From: an uncultured bacterium | GTDB taxonomy: Bacteria > Patescibacteriota > Saccharimonadia > Saccharimonadales > Saccharimonadaceae | Reading direction: 5' to 3' | Length of the DNA stretch: 20,438 bases | NCBI GenBank assembly: GCA_903861015.1 | Contig: CAIOSL010000022.1 | Coordinates: forward strand, 1 to 20,438 | In this document: positions 6,178 through 14,896 of the stretch, one piece after another | Layout of the letters: every line of letters starts with the position of its first letter | Position numbering within the stretch: the first letter of the stretch is position 1 | Notes under the pieces: model-generated | Told to the model about the DNA's origin: nothing | Databases searched by the model: none | Seen by the model: the letters and a program-made list of their open reading frames with translations, nothing else | Translations under genes and position numbers: made by a program

Positions 6178-8832
6178 CTAGGGCCCGCTTGTGTATGCTG
6201 GGATGCTGGTAGCGGCGCTGGCTGACGATGTATACATACCGGCGTCAGTAGCACTGGCGGTGACGCTTAGGGCTGCTGTATCGGCTACGGTCGAGGTGTA
6301 AGTATAGGTGTATGGTCCAGGAACGCTTACGGCGGTCAGACTGGTGCCACCAACTTTGACATCGACGCTAGTCAGGTCAAAGGTACCCTTGGTGACTGTC
6401 GCCGTTATATTGTAGGTGTTGGCGGTCGCGCCGGCAGTCCAGCTGACAGACACGCTAGGGGCGGTGTCGTCGCATTTGTGGACGTTATCGTCCTTGCTGC
6501 CGTCATAGCCATCTGGAGCGATGTAAACGTCCTTCTTGGTGATTGGATCAACCATTTTAGATACGTCCAGTTCGATCTTGGCGCTGGCTGGTGTACAGTC
6601 GGTTGCCTTGAATTTGGATACCTTATCAAAGGTCAATTTGGCGTTGGTTTGGCCCTGAGTTTTGTTCCACCATGATGGATACAGTTCGTTGTCGACTGTT
6701 TGGACGCCGGTTGGACGGGCAAACCAATCGCCTGACTTCCAGAGGCCTTCTTTGGCATAGACTTCTTTGTGAGCGTAATCCATAACTTTAGCGATAATTG
6801 CGCCAGGTATTGATGATGTACCGTTCTTTAGGATTGTCGCGTCAGAGTTACCTAGCCAGACGGTCATAGTTAGGGCTGGGCTGTAGCTAGCCATCCAGAT
6901 ATCTTTGGCGTTGCCGCCTTTGTCGGACGTACCGGTCTTGGTTGACGTTTTGACGCCGGGTATTTCCATACCTTTGGCGTGTCGTCCGTCGAGTGGGGCC
7001 CTGGCGACATCATCGGTCAAAATATCACTAACGATATAGGCTGATTGAGGGTCGATTACCTGAACGGCGGCTGTGTCGGTCCATTTTTGGATGACTTCGC
7101 CCGAGTTATTTTTGACTTCCAGGATAGTCGATTGTGGCTTGTAGGCGCCCATTCGAGCTAGGCTGGCGTAGGCATTAGTCAAGTCGACTTGTTTGATACC
7201 GCAACCGCCGATAGCCGAAGCTAGTCCGACCTGGACTTCATCGCCTTGGGTACAATAGCTGGTGCCGCCCATGTTATGAATTTCGTCTAGAGTTGGCGTT
7301 ACACCCGAAATGTACATTGCTTTAACGGCCGGAATATTGCGTGATGTTGCCAGGCTAGAGCGGATGGTGATATCACCTTTAAAGTTGTGGTCGGCGTTCA
7401 ATAATTTGGCGCCATAAATAGCATCGATATTTTCGTCTTTTAGTATAGTGCCGCTACCGTAATTGGCTTGACCAGTTGGTTTTTGCTGGAACAATTGGGC
7501 ATATACCAGTGGTTTAATAGTTGAACCTGGTTGGATGTACGATATAGCGGCATTGTCTTGACCATAACCGGGGTAGTTAAAGTCGCGACTACCCATAAGG
7601 GCGACAATTTGGCCAGTTTGGGTGTCTTCGACAGTCGAAGCGCCGTTGCTAAAACCGGCCCAAGTTGGAGTTGATGACGTGAACATGTCGTTCATGGCTT
7701 CTTCAAGCTTAGTTTGAATGCTCAGGTCCAGGGTGGTTTTGATGGTCAAGCCGCCTTTGCCAACGGTTGCTTTGCCAAGAGTGTTCTCGATTTCGCTACG
7801 AGCCATTTGGACAAAGTGAGCAGCTTTAATATTGGTATATTGGCTGGCTTCGGGGTTGATGTGGTCGATAATTGGGTAGGCCTTGGCTTCGGTGGCTTGA
7901 TCTTTGGTGATATAGCCTTGGTCGGCCATGTTATCAAGGATAGTTTGCTGGCGAGTGATCAAGGCCTCGTGACCAGCGACGTTGTAGGGGTCGTATACTG
8001 ATGGATTTTGTGGTATAGCGGCCAATAGGGCGGCCTCGGGCAAAGTTAAATCTTTGGCTGATACACCAAAATAGGTCTGGGCGCCAGATTCAACACCATT
8101 GCGACGTCCGCCATATGGCGACTCGTTCAGGTAAAGATCAAGGATTTGCTCTTTGTTGTACATACGCTCGACTTCGATTGAAAGAATAATCTCTTTGATT
8201 TTGCGCGGGATTCCGGCCAAACCGCGCTGTTGGGCCTCGTCAGCAAAGAATACTTGTTTGACGAGCTGTTGAGTCAAGGTTGATCCACCCTGGGTATCGC
8301 CACCACCAACGTTATTAAAGACCGCTCGAAGCAGACCAGTTGGGCTAATGCCGCCGTGTTTGTAAAAATCGCGGTCTTCGATGGCAACCGTCGCGTTTTT
8401 GATGTATTGATTTATATCTTTGCCGTCGACAACTTGTTTGTAATTACCGTCGCCTTTGTCTTCCCATAGCAAATTGCCATTGCGGTCCAAATAAGTATTA
8501 ACGGTTGACTGAACATTTTTGGCTAGTTCGCCGGGTCGGATCGAGTCGATATCCTTGCGGAAATAGGCGAACAATCCACCGACCACAATGGCGCAGATTA
8601 GCAGTGTGACGCCGGTAATCTTGAGGGCCATAAAAAGCCCACGTTTGCTAAACCAATATTTTAAAACACGTTTTGGGTGCAGACGATACAATAATCGTTT
8701 GACGGGGTGTTTGGGTAGCGACGCCAAATATTCGGCATGCTTGCGCTGCGCAACGTCCCGCTTGGCTTTACGCCGCTTGGTTAAATTCGAGTACAAGTTT
8801 AGTTTGCCAGATTTAAATATCTTTTTAGCCAC
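6178..8832 (-). CDS. Class A penicillin-binding protein (PBP1A type)
   Basis: This is a bifunctional peptidoglycan synthase, anchored in the membrane with its enzymatic domains outside. The 884 residues show a basic cytoplasmic tail, a membrane helix (about 71-91), a GT51 glycosyltransferase domain with catalytic Glu152 in the EDRDFYKHGG motif and GGSTLTQQLVK (182-192), and a transpeptidase domain with S437-T-I-K440, S497-R-N499 and K632-T-G634. After about 790 there is a Thr/Ser/Ala-rich, beta-like extension of roughly 95 residues (APSVSVSW onward). The start is GTG at 8832 (plus cac 8830-8832); no in-frame ATG exists upstream and the ribosome site is weak. It has its own promoter, divergent from tyrS. 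Confidence 0.95.
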   Translation of the reverse strand: MAKKIFKSGKLNLYSNLTKRRKAKRDVAQRKHAEYLASLPKHPVKRLLYRLHPKRVLKYWFSKRGLFMALKITGVTLLICAIVVGGLFAYFRKDIDSIRPGELAKNVQSTVNTYLDRNGNLLWEDKGDGNYKQVVDGKDINQYIKNATVAIEDRDFYKHGGISPTGLLRAVFNNVGGGDTQGGSTLTQQLVKQVFFADEAQQRGLAGIPRKIKEIILSIEVERMYNKEQILDLYLNESPYGGRRNGVESGAQTYFGVSAKDLTLPEAALLAAIPQNPSVYDPYNVAGHEALITRQQTILDNMADQGYITKDQATEAKAYPIIDHINPEASQYTNIKAAHFVQMARSEIENTLGKATVGKGGLTIKTTLDLSIQTKLEEAMNDMFTSSTPTWAGFSNGASTVEDTQTGQIVALMGSRDFNYPGYGQDNAAISYIQPGSTIKPLVYAQLFQQKPTGQANYGSGTILKDENIDAIYGAKLLNADHNFKGDITIRSSLATSRNIPAVKAMYISGVTPTLDEIHNMGGTSYCTQGDEVQVGLASAIGGCGIKQVDLTNAYASLARMGAYKPQSTILEVKNNSGEVIQKWTDTAAVQVIDPQSAYIVSDILTDDVARAPLDGRHAKGMEIPGVKTSTKTGTSDKGGNAKDIWMASYSPALTMTVWLGNSDATILKNGTSSIPGAIIAKVMDYAHKEVYAKEGLWKSGDWFARPTGVQTVDNELYPSWWNKTQGQTNAKLTFDKVSKFKATDCTPASAKIELDVSKMVDPITKKDVYIAPDGYDGSKDDNVHKCDDTAPSVSVSWTAGATANTYNITATVTKGTFDLTSVDVKVGGTSLTAVSVPGPYTYTYTSTVADTAALSVTASATDAGMYTSSASAATSIPAYTSGP

Positions 8833-8864
8833 GTAATATATTTCCCATAAACAATTCTTTAACC

Positions 8865-8893
8865 ATTATAACACCACGCCCGGCGGCTGTCAT
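8865..8893 (-). promoter_or_regulatory. PBP promoter
   Basis: On the minus strand ATGACA (plus 8888-8893), a 17-bp spacer and TATAAT (plus 8865-8870) form a near-consensus sigma70 promoter (5/6 and 6/6). The predicted start is near 8858, giving a leader of about 26 nt before the GTG codon. Confidence 0.75.
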
Positions 8894-8940
8894 AGTGATA
8901 TTGCTAATATTTGTGAAGCTGTGCATAAAGCCACTGATTT

Positions 8941-8986
8941 GCTATACTGACAGGTATTACAGGCTTAAAATTACTTAGGATAAACA
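8941..8986 (+). promoter_or_regulatory. tyrS promoter and ribosome site
   Basis: An extended -10, TGC followed by TATACT (8943-8948), lacks a good -35. The start would fall near 8955, giving a leader of about 32 nt that ends with an AGGA Shine-Dalgarno a few bases before the ATG at 8987. No T-box features (long leader, specifier hairpin, antiterminator) fit in this short leader. Confidence 0.6.
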
Positions 8987-10201
8987 ATGAAGCTATCAAG
9001 CGAGTTACAGTGGCGCGGGTTTATTAATCAAACAACACTTGGTGATCTGACGTCCCTCGATGGTCAGCCGATATCGTTTTATTTTGGCGTTGACCCCAGT
9101 GCCGACAGCATGCAAATCGGCAATTTGGCGGCGGCCATGATGGTACGACACTTTATCGATCATGGTCACAAGGCTTATCTGTTGGTTGGTGGCGCCACCG
9201 GAATGATTGGCGACCCAGATGGCAAGGCAAGCGAACGCGATCTTAAAACAATCGACGAAATTAACCGCAACAAAGCCAAAATAGCCGATCAATACCGCCG
9301 CGTTTTTGATGGCCAAGAATTTACGATTGTTGATAACTATGACTGGTTCAAAGAAATTAACTTTTTGGACTTTTTGCGAGAAGTCGGCAAGCATGTGCCG
9401 ATGAGCCAAATGTTGGGGCGCGATTTTATTCAGTCACGACTAGGCGCAGATGGTGCTGGCATCAGTTATGCTGAGTTTAGTTATTCGTTAATCCAGGGCT
9501 ATGACTTTTTGCATCTGTTCCGCAAATATGGCGTAACACTGCAAGTTTGTGGTGCCGATCAATGGGGTAACTCGATTACCGGTGTTGATATGATCCGTCG
9601 CATCGAAGGTCAAGAGGCGCACGTTTACTCGACGCCGCTGGTTATCAACAAAGCGACTGGTATCAAATTTGGCAAATCCGAAGGTGGGGCTATCTGGTTG
9701 GATGCGGCCAAAACCAGCGCTTACAAATTTTACCAATTCTGGCTAAATGCCGATGATGAAGGTGTAGTTGATTATTTAAAGATATTTACGCTGCTAACCA
9801 AAGACCAAATCGAGGAACTAGAGGCCCAAAAACAAGCCGATCCTAGTTTGCGGCAAGCGCAAAAAGCTTTGGCGCGTTCAGTCACGGCAATGATTCACGG
9901 TGCCGATCGGATGGCTAGTGTCGAACGCGTAACAGATGTATTGTTTGGTCGGATGGCTTTTAGCGATCTGTCGGATAGTGATCTGGATGCCCTGGCCGCA
10001 GAGATTCCAAATGTTGCAACCGGCAAAACTGTTGTGGCTTGTATGGTGGAAGCCGGTCTGGCGACCGGTAGTGGCGATGCCAAGCGCCTGATTGCCAGTG
10101 GCGCCGTTACCGTTAATGGTAGTAAAATAAGTGATGACCAGCAAATTGTTGGCGCCGCCCTAGTCAAAAAGGGCAAAAACAGCTTTGTACTCGTTCGATA
10201 A
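8987..10201 (+). CDS. tyrS: Tyrosyl-tRNA synthetase
   Basis: TyrRS attaches tyrosine to tRNA-Tyr in the cytoplasm. The 404 residues match the bacterial form: class I Rossmann catalytic domain with FGVDPSADS near 33-41, tyrosine-binding segments YAEFSYSLIQGYDFLHL (161-177) and CGADQWGN (188-195), the KFGKS loop (227-231, the bacterial TyrRS version of KMSKS), and a C-terminal S4 RNA-binding domain (about 345-404). It is odd that the HIGH signature reads QIGN (43-46) and that the nearby PTADS is PSADS. The identification as TyrRS rather than TrpRS rests on the KFGKS loop and S4 domain. It is probably co-transcribed with the phosphohexomutase gene 17 bp downstream. Confidence 0.95.
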   Translation: MKLSSELQWRGFINQTTLGDLTSLDGQPISFYFGVDPSADSMQIGNLAAAMMVRHFIDHGHKAYLLVGGATGMIGDPDGKASERDLKTIDEINRNKAKIADQYRRVFDGQEFTIVDNYDWFKEINFLDFLREVGKHVPMSQMLGRDFIQSRLGADGAGISYAEFSYSLIQGYDFLHLFRKYGVTLQVCGADQWGNSITGVDMIRRIEGQEAHVYSTPLVINKATGIKFGKSEGGAIWLDAAKTSAYKFYQFWLNADDEGVVDYLKIFTLLTKDQIEELEAQKQADPSLRQAQKALARSVTAMIHGADRMASVERVTDVLFGRMAFSDLSDSDLDALAAEIPNVATGKTVVACMVEAGLATGSGDAKRLIASGAVTVNGSKISDDQQIVGAALVKKGKNSFVLVR

Positions 10202-10218
10202 CTTTAATAAAAGGATCA

Positions 10219-11997
10219 ATGACTATGCAAAATTTGAGTGAACATTTGTCACAACCGGCAGTTAATAATATTAACAAATGGTTGGTTGAGCCGAAATACG
10301 CCGAATACAAGACCGAGCTTGAAAACCTGATAAGGACTGAAAAGTGGGAAGAATTGGAAGATTCGTTTTTTAAGGTAATCGAATTCGGTACTGGCGGACG
10401 TCGCGGCAAAACTGGGCTGGGATCAAACCGAATCAACAAGGTGACGATTGGTGAATCGGCCCAGGCGCTATGTGAATATGCGGTTTCGTTTGATCAAGAT
10501 GCGCCAAACAAAGGCGTTGTTATTGCTTGCGACACGCGTTTAACCTCACCCGAACTAAGTCAGTTTACGGCACGGGTAGTGGCAGCTAATGGTTTTAAAA
10601 CATATATTTTTGATAGCTTTCGTTCAACGCCAGAATTAAGCTTTGCCGTCCGATATTTGGGCTGTGCGATCGGTATTGTTATCAGCGCCAGCCACAATCC
10701 TCCACTTGATAATGGCTTCAAGGCATATTGGAACGACGGCGGTCAGTTAGTATCGCCGCACGACACTGGTGTTTTGGCGGTTGCTGACAAGATAACGGCC
10801 ATCAAAACTGTTGATTATGATGCTGCTGTAGCTGAAGGACAGATTATTGTTATCGGCAGTCAGGTTGACGAAGCGTATGTCAAGGCGGTTGCTGGCGAAG
10901 CGCTGGGGACTGATCGTGATGTCAATATAGTCTATTCACCTCTACATGGCGCCGGTCAAACAAATGTTTTGCCGGTTCTAAGGGCGGCAGGTTTTAACCG
11001 AATCTCGGAAGTTGCGTCCCAGATGGTGCCAGATGGCAACTTTCCGACGGTCAAAAACGGCAAACCTAACCCCGAAGAGCCAGCTGCTAATGATATGGCG
11101 GTAGCCCAGATGATGGCCGAATCGGCTGACATCGCTATTACCAATGACCCTGATGCCGATCGGATTGGTGTGATGGTCAATCAGGCTGGACGACCAATTT
11201 ACTTAAATGGCAATCAATCGGCGGTTTTGGCAACCGAATTTGCATTAAAGCAGCTGAAAGCCCACGGCGAACTAACCCCTAAACATTACATAGTTAGGAC
11301 AATCGTTACGACCGAAATGCTAACGGCACTTGCTGACCATTACGGTGTCAAATCTTACAGTAATCTGCTGATTGGCTTTAAGTATGTTGGCGAACTGATT
11401 TTGGCCAAAGAAAATACTGATGAGAAGTTTGTCATTGGTGGCGAAGAAAGTTACGGACTTCTAAAGGGTACCTACGCTCGTGACAAAGATGGTGCAATTG
11501 GCGCCTTGTTGTTGGCCGAATATGCCGCTCAACTAAAAAAGAGTGGTAAAACGCTTTATGATCAGCTGCTTGACCTGTACAGGCAGCACGGTATATACAT
11601 CGAACGACTGGATACGATGTATTGTTACGGGGCGACTGGTTTTGAAAAGATGCAAAACATTATGAATACTCTGCGGCAATCGACGCCGACTATGGTTGGC
11701 GACAGTCAAGTCACGGCCGTTTTGGATTACAAATCATTGCAGCGCCGAGACGTCACAACAGGTCTAGTGGCGCTGATCGATTGCAAGAGTGGTGATGTGA
11801 TTGTGCTGGAGTTTGGCGATGCGCGCCGACGCATTACAATACGCCCAAGTGGCACCGAGCCAAAGCTTAAATTCTACATTCAGTGGTTTAGCGAAGTTGA
11901 TAATTCAAGGACGATAGCTGATCAATATGTCGAACTTGATGGTGTATTGGCACAACTGGCCAAAGAGTTGGAAGCGATCTTGGCGCAAATACAGTAG
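10219..11997 (+). CDS. Alpha-D-phosphohexomutase (phosphoglucomutase/phosphomannomutase)
   Basis: The enzyme moves phosphate between C1 and C6 of hexose phosphates, supplying sugar nucleotides for wall and surface sugars. The 592 residues show all four family signatures: the phosphoserine loop SASHNP with Ser158, the metal-binding loop DPDADR (310-315), the sugar loop GEES (408-411) and the phosphate-binding loop RPSGTEP (542-548). The length fits the PgcA-like PGM/PMM subgroup; glucose versus mannose preference cannot be told from sequence. The first ATG (10219) lies only 3 bases from the AAGGA Shine-Dalgarno (10211-10215). Met3 at 10225, 9 bases away, is a plausible true start. Confidence 0.92.
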   Translation: MTMQNLSEHLSQPAVNNINKWLVEPKYAEYKTELENLIRTEKWEELEDSFFKVIEFGTGGRRGKTGLGSNRINKVTIGESAQALCEYAVSFDQDAPNKGVVIACDTRLTSPELSQFTARVVAANGFKTYIFDSFRSTPELSFAVRYLGCAIGIVISASHNPPLDNGFKAYWNDGGQLVSPHDTGVLAVADKITAIKTVDYDAAVAEGQIIVIGSQVDEAYVKAVAGEALGTDRDVNIVYSPLHGAGQTNVLPVLRAAGFNRISEVASQMVPDGNFPTVKNGKPNPEEPAANDMAVAQMMAESADIAITNDPDADRIGVMVNQAGRPIYLNGNQSAVLATEFALKQLKAHGELTPKHYIVRTIVTTEMLTALADHYGVKSYSNLLIGFKYVGELILAKENTDEKFVIGGEESYGLLKGTYARDKDGAIGALLLAEYAAQLKKSGKTLYDQLLDLYRQHGIYIERLDTMYCYGATGFEKMQNIMNTLRQSTPTMVGDSQVTAVLDYKSLQRRDVTTGLVALIDCKSGDVIVLEFGDARRRITIRPSGTEPKLKFYIQWFSEVDNSRTIADQYVELDGVLAQLAKELEAILAQIQ

Positions 11998-12002
11998 CTC
12001 GG

Positions 12003-12018
12003 CTGCTATCATAGTTAT
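12003..12018 (+). promoter_or_regulatory. Leaderless extended -10 for recG
   Basis: TGC plus TATCAT (12007-12012) ends six bases before the recG ATG at 12019, so transcription should start on the A of the ATG. No Shine-Dalgarno is present in the 21-bp gap after the phosphohexomutase stop, and no convincing -35 is seen, which fits an extended -10 promoter. Confidence 0.55.
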
Positions 12019-14049
12019 ATGAATCTACTGTCTCCGCTTGAGAAGGTTAAAGGTGTTGGCATCAAGACCGCCGAGCAATTCGCGGCGGCGGACTTGACGA
12101 CTGTTGACGACCTGATTAACTTTTTGCCACGGGGCTATGAGGATTTTTCGCACATTACCACAATCAGCGGTATTCGGCCGGGTAAGGCGACAATTAAAGC
12201 TCGCTGCGAAAAGATCAGTACACGGCCGGTTCGGCGTGGATTGCGCCTGACGACAGCTACGCTAGCCGACGATACCGGCAAATTGCAGGCGATTTGGTTT
12301 AATCAGCCATATCGCGAGACACAGTTAAAGTCTGGCGAAGAATTTTATTTTTCGGGCGAGTTTGAGTTTAATTACAATCGCTATCAATTAACCAACCCCA
12401 GCGCCGAAAAAATCAGCGACATGCCAGTTCAAACTGATCGCATTTTGCCGATCTATCGGTCGATTAAAGGCCTCAAAACTACGCTGGTTCGCAAGATATT
12501 GGCCGAACTCCGCCCCTTGATTAGCATGCTGCCCGAGACTTTGCCTAGTTCGGTCATTGCTAATGAAAATTTGATGTCGCGCAAGACGGCGATTATGACA
12601 GTGCACTTTCCGGATGACGAGCAGATAGTAAAAAAGGCTCGAGAACGCCTAGAATTCGAGGAGTTATTTCAACTGCTGCTGGCCAGTCAGCTGAACCGTA
12701 TCGAGAACGCCAAACTGGTTGGCTGGCAAATACCGTTTAACCAGCAAGTGGTGGCCGACTTTGTCAAACAACTGCCGTTTGCTTTGACTGGCGCTCAGCG
12801 CCGCGCCGCTTGGGAAATTATTCAGGATCTTGAGAAAATAACGCCGATGAATCGACTGCTACAGGGCGATGTTGGGTCGGGCAAGACGGTGGTGGCCGGG
12901 TTGGTCGCCTGTCAGGTTGCCAGGGCAGGCTTTCAAACGGCTATTATGGCACCGACCGAGATTTTGGCTGTCCAGCATGCCGAAGGTCTGGCGCGTTTAT
13001 TGCAGCCATTTGGCGTGACGGTTGGTTTGCTGACTGGCAGCGTTAAGGGTGTGGCGCGTCAAACTCTTTACGATCAAATCGCTGCCGGAACAGTCAACGT
13101 GGTGGTTGGTACACATGCTTTGATCCAAGAAACGGTCAAATTTCACAAACTTGGTTTTGTGGTGATTGATGAGCAGCATCGTTTTGGCGTAGCCCAAAGG
13201 CAGCAATTATTGAACAAGTCCGAGCATATGCCACATAAGCTGGCAATGACCGCTACGCCAATTCCACGCAGCTTGGCGCTGACTGTTTATGGCGAATTGG
13301 ACATTAGTATATTAAATGAATTGCCAAGCGGTCGCAAGCCAATCGCTACTAAAATCTGGTCGCCCAACAGCAAGGCGCAATTGTATGAAAAAATCGATGC
13401 CGAGTTGGCAACTGGCCGCCAAGCCTATATAATCTGCAGTTTGATCGAAGACAACCCAGACAATGACGTCAAAAGCGTCCAGGCCGAACACGTCAAATTG
13501 CAAAACTCGGTTTTTAAACATCGTCGCATCGGCCTGTTGCATGGCAAGTTAAAGCCCGCCGACAAAGACCAGGTAATGCAAAAATTCGCCAAGGGCGAAT
13601 ACGATATTTTGGTCAGTACCACGGTAGTCGAGGTTGGTGTCGATGTGCCGAACGCAACGGTAATTGTAATCGAAAACGCCGATCGATTCGGTTTGTCGCA
13701 GCTGCATCAGTTGCGTGGCCGAGTGGGCCGCAGCAGCCATCAAAGCTATTGCTATCTGGTAACCAGCACCAGCGCCAAACCAACCCAGCGTCTGCGTGAG
13801 GTCGAAAAAAGCACCGATGGCTTTTATTTGGCCGAAGCCGATCTTAAATTGCGTGGTCCGGGCGAAATCTATGGCCGTTCACAGCACGGCGCTCTCAATT
13901 TGCAGATCGCCAGTCTGGCTGACACCAAATTAATTGCCAGGGCGCAAAAACAAGCCAAGGCATTCGTTAGCGACAATATCGATATGCTACAATATAAACA
14001 ATTAGCCACGCAGGTACAGTACTACCAGCGTCTAACAACATTAAATTAA
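12019..14049 (+). CDS. recG: ATP-dependent DNA helicase RecG
   Basis: RecG remodels stalled replication forks and branched recombination intermediates. The 676 residues show an N-terminal helix-hairpin-like segment (KVKGVGIKTAEQ), an OB-fold wedge domain (about 50-135), then two helicase lobes with Walker A GDVGSGKT (283-290), DEQH (384-387, the RecG form of DEAH), TATPIPRSLAL, and GLLHGKLK. STTVVEVGVDVPNA and QLHQLRGRVGR near the C-terminal side complete the SF2 signature. The length is typical. The gene starts a plus-strand run with the histidine-rich gene (36 bp gap) and rsmD. The start is supported by the leaderless -10. Confidence 0.97.
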   Translation: MNLLSPLEKVKGVGIKTAEQFAAADLTTVDDLINFLPRGYEDFSHITTISGIRPGKATIKARCEKISTRPVRRGLRLTTATLADDTGKLQAIWFNQPYRETQLKSGEEFYFSGEFEFNYNRYQLTNPSAEKISDMPVQTDRILPIYRSIKGLKTTLVRKILAELRPLISMLPETLPSSVIANENLMSRKTAIMTVHFPDDEQIVKKARERLEFEELFQLLLASQLNRIENAKLVGWQIPFNQQVVADFVKQLPFALTGAQRRAAWEIIQDLEKITPMNRLLQGDVGSGKTVVAGLVACQVARAGFQTAIMAPTEILAVQHAEGLARLLQPFGVTVGLLTGSVKGVARQTLYDQIAAGTVNVVVGTHALIQETVKFHKLGFVVIDEQHRFGVAQRQQLLNKSEHMPHKLAMTATPIPRSLALTVYGELDISILNELPSGRKPIATKIWSPNSKAQLYEKIDAELATGRQAYIICSLIEDNPDNDVKSVQAEHVKLQNSVFKHRRIGLLHGKLKPADKDQVMQKFAKGEYDILVSTTVVEVGVDVPNATVIVIENADRFGLSQLHQLRGRVGRSSHQSYCYLVTSTSAKPTQRLREVEKSTDGFYLAEADLKLRGPGEIYGRSQHGALNLQIASLADTKLIARAQKQAKAFVSDNIDMLQYKQLATQVQYYQRLTTLN

Positions 14050-14085
14050 CACAGTTACGACCCAACACTTTAAAGGCCAAAAAGC

Positions 14086-14895
14086 ATGTATTCAGGAACA
14101 ACTTTTCGTCGTGCGTCCGGCCGAATCGTCGGCGTCCATCAAAAGATTGATCGTGTTGCCAGGCGCAGTCTCGATCAGCACATACCCAAGTCACTTAACT
14201 TTCCGGGCATTCGTAGCATTTTGCATTTCGAGGGTCGTAATGGCCCCGATGGCATCAAACTAAAAAGCCCAGCCAAAGATGAGCTGTTTCATTTTATTAA
14301 CCCCATCGATCCTACCGACCGCCAATTGCTGGTAATTATTCATGGCCATTTAGTCAACCTGTCCGAGGCGATCAAGACCAAAAATGATGTCAGGGCGGCC
14401 TTTGAGGCGGCTTGGCTGGCGCATGCCGTGGTTGATGGTTTGACGCCGCCACACCACTATCCGCCGACCGAAAAAGTCAAAAAGTCACTCAGCAAAGTTG
14501 ACAGCGAGCTGTTGTCGAATAATCGCAAAAATATCTTGAAAGAAATGAAACGCAACCGCCAATTAATCAAAAAATGGAAAAAGTGGGGAACTCGCGGCGT
14601 TTTGTCGCACGTTATGTTCGAATGGGGCGTAGCATCAGTTATTGCGCCCGATAAGTTTGTTGACGCCGGCCCAAATGTCGACGATTTGGATTATTTACGC
14701 CAAGTTGGGTTCGAGGCTATCTTTATGCAAGCGGTCGCCAGGGTTGATTCGATGCGTATGTATGACGAGTTTAATCAGACTGGCTGGACCAGGGCACTGG
14801 CCGTCAAGACCAAGGATATTTTGATTCCCGAAATCATCAAAACTGTCGCATTGGCTTGGTATCAGGCGGCACTAATGACTAGTAAGGTCAAATAG
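14086..14895 (+). CDS. Histidine-rich conserved-type protein, possible phospholipase C/S1-P1-like fold
   Basis: I do not recognise the function. The 269 residues contain no signal peptide or membrane helix. Histidines and acidic residues cluster in two segments: HGH (86-88) in a helix before LVNL, and HAVVD (113-117) followed by PPHHYP (121-126). A helix of the type A-W-L-x-H-x3-D-G followed by P-x-H-H is reminiscent of metal ligands in zinc-dependent phospholipase C and S1/P1 nuclease folds; this is a weak, motif-level inference. There is a very basic stretch (about 147-170: KEMKRNRQLIKKWKKW). The gene follows recG by 36 bp with AAAGG upstream of the ATG and precedes rsmD by one base, so it is probably in the same operon. 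Confidence 0.7.
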   Translation: MYSGTTFRRASGRIVGVHQKIDRVARRSLDQHIPKSLNFPGIRSILHFEGRNGPDGIKLKSPAKDELFHFINPIDPTDRQLLVIIHGHLVNLSEAIKTKNDVRAAFEAAWLAHAVVDGLTPPHHYPPTEKVKKSLSKVDSELLSNNRKNILKEMKRNRQLIKKWKKWGTRGVLSHVMFEWGVASVIAPDKFVDAGPNVDDLDYLRQVGFEAIFMQAVARVDSMRMYDEFNQTGWTRALAVKTKDILIPEIIKTVALAWYQAALMTSKVK

Positions 14896-14896
14896 T

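Noticed and set aside
8944..8970. TATTACAG shared between the tyrS leader and the FAD oxidase dyad
   Set aside because: Only eight bases match and the tyrS copy lacks the second half of the dyad, so it is not evidence for a shared operator.
8949..8986. T-box riboswitch before tyrS
   Set aside because: The leader is only about 32 nt, far too short for the specifier stem and antiterminator of a T-box.
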